Shown here: piece after piece, positions 5,840-7,695 of the stretch
Layout of the letters: every line of letters starts with the position of its first letter
How positions within the stretch are numbered: the stretch's first letter is position 1
Origin: DASTHS01 sp035718085
Lineage (GTDB): Bacteria > Actinomycetota > Acidimicrobiia > Acidimicrobiales > Palsa-688
Direction: 5' to 3'
Length of the DNA: 7,695 bases
NCBI GenBank assembly: GCA_035718085.1
Contig: DASTHS010000309.1
Coordinates: 1 to 7,695 of the forward strand
Program-made: the position numbers and the translations under genes
Notes under the pieces: generated by a model
What the model saw: only the letters and a program-made list of their open reading frames with translations
The model's database searches: none
What the model was told of the DNA's origin: nothing

Positions 5840-6334
5840 GTGTCGCCGGTGCGCGTGCTGCGGCGTCTGAGCATCGTCGTCGGCGTCCTCGCCGGGGTGT
5901 GGTGGGTGGCGGCCAGGTGGTGGCAGTCGACCCAACGGATGCCCGCCGAACCGGCCACCCCCTGGCCGCCCGTGCCCGTGCCGCCCACCCCGGCGGGCAC
6001 GGCCGCCGACGGTCCCGATGGCGCTGTGGCCCCCGTGGGAGCGACGGGCGATGCCGCCAGCACTTCTGCGGAAGCGCCCGCCGATGCCGCCGATGCTGGC
6101 GACCCCGCTTCCGCGGACGCGCTGCCGCCCGAGCCGGCGACGCCGAGTGCCTCCTCATGGCTCCTCCCGGCGGGCGACGGCTCGTGCCCGCCTGGTCACC
6201 CCGTCAAGGCGAAGGACAAGAGCCGCCTCTACCACCTGCCCGGCATGTTCGCCTACGGCCGGTGCGTGCCGGATCGGTGCTACGCCACCGCAGCGGCCGC
6301 TGAGGCCGACGGCTACCAACGGGCGAAGCGCTGA
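5840..6334 (+). CDS. Single-span membrane protein with a small Cys-containing 'sunset'-like C-terminal domain
   Basis: A 164-residue protein in three parts. Residues 1-28 form a basic N-terminus (RVLRRL) and one hydrophobic span (SIVVGVLAGVWWVAARWW), likely an uncleaved anchor with the rest outside. Residues 34-107 are a disordered Pro/Ala/Asp linker. Residues 110-164 form a compact domain beginning CPPGHPVKAKDKSRLYHLPG and ending CYATAAAAEADGYQRAKR. The pattern K..iYH.PG...Y....P..CF.....A.A.GY resembles the short domain often found at the end of secreted nucleases and anchored actinobacterial proteins, which I recall being called a 'sunset' domain; its function is not established. Cysteines are at 116, 142 and 147. 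The GTG at 5840 lies 1 nt after the leuD stop with no Shine-Dalgarno site, so translation is probably coupled to leuD; GTGs at 5849 and 5855 are alternatives. A role in leucine synthesis is not evident. Confidence 0.75.
   Translation: MSPVRVLRRLSIVVGVLAGVWWVAARWWQSTQRMPAEPATPWPPVPVPPTPAGTAADGPDGAVAPVGATGDAASTSAEAPADAADAGDPASADALPPEPATPSASSWLLPAGDGSCPPGHPVKAKDKSRLYHLPGMFAYGRCVPDRCYATAAAAEADGYQRAKR
6065..6117 (+). repeat. 12-bp inverted repeat inside the linker coding region
   Basis: GCGGAAGCG (6068-6076) is exactly complementary to CGCTTCCGC (6106-6114). With the flanking bases TCT (6065-6067) and GGA (6115-6117) the RNA stem reaches 12 pairs, one of them U-G, around a 29-nt loop. It falls in the low-complexity Ala/Asp/Pro linker, where coding constraint is weak. 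Confidence 0.6.
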
Positions 6335-7326
6335 ACCCGACCACCCCCGACGGGAGGCCTGTCGACGTCGCGGTGATCGGGGCCGGCATGGCCGGGCTCA
6401 CCGCCGCCCACCGGTTGGCCGAAGCCGGCATGCGCGTCACTGTCGTCGACAAGGGACGGGGCGTCGGCGGCCGCATGGCCACCCGCCGCCTCGGTGGCGC
6501 CACGCTCGACCACGGCGCCCAGTTCTTCACGGCGCGCAGCGACTGGTTCCAGGGGCAGGTCGACGGCTGGGTCGACGCAGGCGCAGCCCACGAGTGGTGC
6601 CGCGGGTTCCGCCGGCCCCCCGACGGGCACCCCCGTTACGCCGGCACCGGCGGCATGACCACCGTCGCCAAGCACCTGGCGAGCGGCCTGCCCGACGTGC
6701 GCACGGCCACGCTGGTGCAAGCGGTCACCTCGTCAGGGCAGGGATGGCGGCTGGCCCTCGACGGTGGCGACGCCATCGACTGCCGGGCGGTCCTGCTGAC
6801 CGCGCCGGTGCCCCAGGGCCTGGCTCTGTGCGCAGACGCCCCTCTGGCCGGAGTCGCCAAGGCGGCGCTGGAGCAGGTGGCCTACTCCCCCACTTTCGCC
6901 CTGCTGGTGGTGACCGACGGGCCGGCGTCCGTGCCCCCGCCGGGTGGGGTGCAGATCGCCGACGGGCCGATCAGCTGGGTCGGCGACAACGTGGCCAAGG
7001 GCGCTTCCGCAGCGCCGGCGGTCACGTTGCACCTGTCGGCCGCAGAGTCAGCCGCCCGCTACGACGACTCCACCGACGACGTGCGGACCTTCATGCTCGA
7101 CGCTGGCCGCCGCTACCTCGGCGACGGCCAGGTGCTCGAGGCGCAGGTCATGCGCTGGCGGTATGCCCAGCCGGTCACCAGCCACGACGAGCGCTACCTC
7201 GTCGCCGCCGAAGCCCCCGGGCCGCTGGTCTTCGCCGGCGATGCCTTCGCCGAGGCGAAGGTCGAGGGCGCCGCCCGTTCCGGCCTCGAAGCCGCGGGCG
7301 CCCTGCTCGACCGCCTGACCGCCTGA
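6331..7326 (+). CDS. Renalase-like FAD-dependent oxidoreductase
   Basis: With a CTG start the protein is 331 residues, normal for the renalase/COG3380 group. An FAD-binding Rossmann fold opens with VDVAVIGAGMAGLTAAHRL (11-29, GxGxxG at 17-22), and Asp40 ends strand 2. The family signature KGRGVGGRMATRR (41-53) and DHGAQFFTAR (60-69) follow. The C-terminal region has MRWRYAQP and FAGDAFAEAKVEGAARSGLEAA (301-322), the second FAD-contacting motif. Characterised bacterial renalases oxidise aberrant NAD(P)H isomers back to NAD(P)+; that role is inferred here. Start: an in-frame TGA at 6301 limits the gene. From there to GTG 6373 there is no ATG, GTG or TTG. GTG 6373 would cut off most of the first beta strand, so I prefer CTG at 6331, which overlaps the previous TGA as CTGA and suggests translational coupling. 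If GTG 6373 is used, the protein has 317 residues. Confidence 0.85.
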   Translation: MNPTTPDGRPVDVAVIGAGMAGLTAAHRLAEAGMRVTVVDKGRGVGGRMATRRLGGATLDHGAQFFTARSDWFQGQVDGWVDAGAAHEWCRGFRRPPDGHPRYAGTGGMTTVAKHLASGLPDVRTATLVQAVTSSGQGWRLALDGGDAIDCRAVLLTAPVPQGLALCADAPLAGVAKAALEQVAYSPTFALLVVTDGPASVPPPGGVQIADGPISWVGDNVAKGASAAPAVTLHLSAAESAARYDDSTDDVRTFMLDAGRRYLGDGQVLEAQVMRWRYAQPVTSHDERYLVAAEAPGPLVFAGDAFAEAKVEGAARSGLEAAGALLDRLTA

Positions 7327-7334
7327 CCGCCTGA
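7311..7334. repeat. Three tandem copies of an 8-mer over the renalase-like stop codon
   Basis: CCGCCTGA is repeated three times without interruption. The middle copy supplies the real TGA stop (7324-7326). Because 8 is not a multiple of 3, the three TGAs at 7316, 7324 and 7332 fall in all three forward frames. Confidence 0.9.
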
Positions 7335-7339
7335 CGGCT

Positions 7340-7370
7340 GCACCCTCTTGCCGGGACGCCCGGACGGTGC
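7340..7370 (+). terminator. Two-tier hairpin after the leuCD unit
   Basis: GCACC (7340-7344) pairs with GGTGC (7366-7370), enclosing a perfect inner stem CCGGG-acg-CCCGG (7351-7363). It begins 14 nt after the oxidoreductase stop and ends 18 nt before the next ATG. There is no T-run. It is most likely the 3' end of the leuCD transcript, though a place in the leader of the lipoprotein mRNA is also possible. Confidence 0.5.
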
Positions 7371-7388
7371 GAAACTGCCGGAAGAGTC

Positions 7389-7695
7389 ATGAAACGTACA
7401 ACCTCGCTTCCCGTGGCTGGTTGCGCCCTCAGCCTGCTGCTCGCCCTGGCGACGGCGGGGTGTGGCGGGTCACCGCACGCCGCGCCCACGACCACCACCA
7501 CCCAACCGTCGACCACCACGTCGTCGGCGACCACGAGCCCCGCCTCATCGACCACGTCGACGTCCATCGACGTGAGCCTCATCCCGCCTCAGATCACCGT
7601 GCCGTATGTGAATGCTGTTTTCGCTGCGCTCAATCACAAGTATGGCGATGTAATTCGGTCTGAAATCGCTACCCGGACACTTGCACCAAGCTCGG
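7389..7695 (+). CDS. Secreted lipoprotein of unknown function, 3'-truncated by window end
   Basis: The frame starts at ATG 7389 and runs to the window edge, giving 102 residues. It begins with a lipoprotein signal: MKRTTS, a hydrophobic core (LPVAGCALSLLLALATAGC) and a lipobox ending at Cys25 (LATAGC), predicting lipid anchoring on the outer face of the membrane. Residues 26-62 are a Thr/Ser/Pro tether (for example TTTTQPSTTTSSATTSPASS). A folded domain then begins near residue 63 (IDVSLIPPQITVPYVNAVFAALNHKYGDVIRSEI), which looks helical; I recall similar 'P..IT.eYV..V...L...YGD' starts in uncharacterised actinobacterial lipoproteins. GGAAGAG (7380-7386) is a modest ribosome site 2 nt before the ATG. 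From about 7600 codon use turns AT-richer (GTT, GCT, AAT, TAT, GTA, ATT) than in any neighbour, yet the frame remains open. Function unknown. Confidence 0.8.
   Translation, partial: MKRTTSLPVAGCALSLLLALATAGCGGSPHAAPTTTTTQPSTTTSSATTSPASSTTSTSIDVSLIPPQITVPYVNAVFAALNHKYGDVIRSEIATRTLAPSS

Noticed and set aside
7461..7560. ACC/ACG-rich stretch as a CRISPR or satellite repeat.
   Set aside because: The repeats are short Thr/Ser codons in the lipoprotein tether, with no unit-spacer structure.

Overview
The window is about 70-75% GC, with tightly packed genes, GTG starts and few good Shine-Dalgarno sites. This suggests a high-GC actinobacterium. The strongest lineage clue is an IclR-family regulator divergent from leuCD, the arrangement known for NdgR (Streptomyces) and LtbR (Corynebacterium). 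An acidimicrobial origin is possible from the look of the small proteins, but that is only an impression.

Layout. (1) 1-519 (+): C-terminal part of a nitroreductase-family flavoprotein cut by the window edge. It converges with, and overlaps by 4 bp at the stop codons, a sirtuin deacylase (516-1289, -). (2) A 90-bp divergent region holding two overlapping perfect 13-bp palindromes one helical turn apart separates the sirtuin from an unrecognised conserved-looking protein (1380-1994, +). (3) After a 221-bp gap comes an alpha/beta hydrolase (2216-3079, +), probably read from a leaderless transcript, converging on the IclR-family regulator (3152-3793, -). (4) Only 28 bp separate that regulator from leuC (3822-5228, +). 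A 19-bp imperfect palindrome fills most of this gap and is the likely operator. leuC is followed by leuD (5245-5838), then, 1 nt later, a single-span membrane protein with a small Cys-containing C-terminal domain (5840-6334). A renalase-like FAD oxidoreductase follows, probably starting at a CTG that overlaps the previous stop codon (6331-7326). These four genes look like one transcription unit. (5) After a hairpin (7340-7370) a lipoprotein gene begins at 7389 and runs off the window; its mature domain drops to about 50% GC.

How they work together. LeuC and LeuD form isopropylmalate isomerase, the second committed step of leucine synthesis, probably repressed or activated by the adjacent IclR protein. 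The two genes downstream of leuD appear to be translationally coupled but have no known link to leucine synthesis. The renalase-like enzyme may deal with aberrant NAD(P)H isomers. The remaining genes (nitroreductase, sirtuin, hydrolase) are ordinary housekeeping or accessory enzymes.

I see no CRISPR array, RNA gene, insertion sequence, prophage or defence island. The window is mostly ordinary chromosome. The points worth a second look are regulatory (two palindrome sites), start-codon choice (CTG), stop-codon-associated tandem repeats, and the composition change in the last gene.
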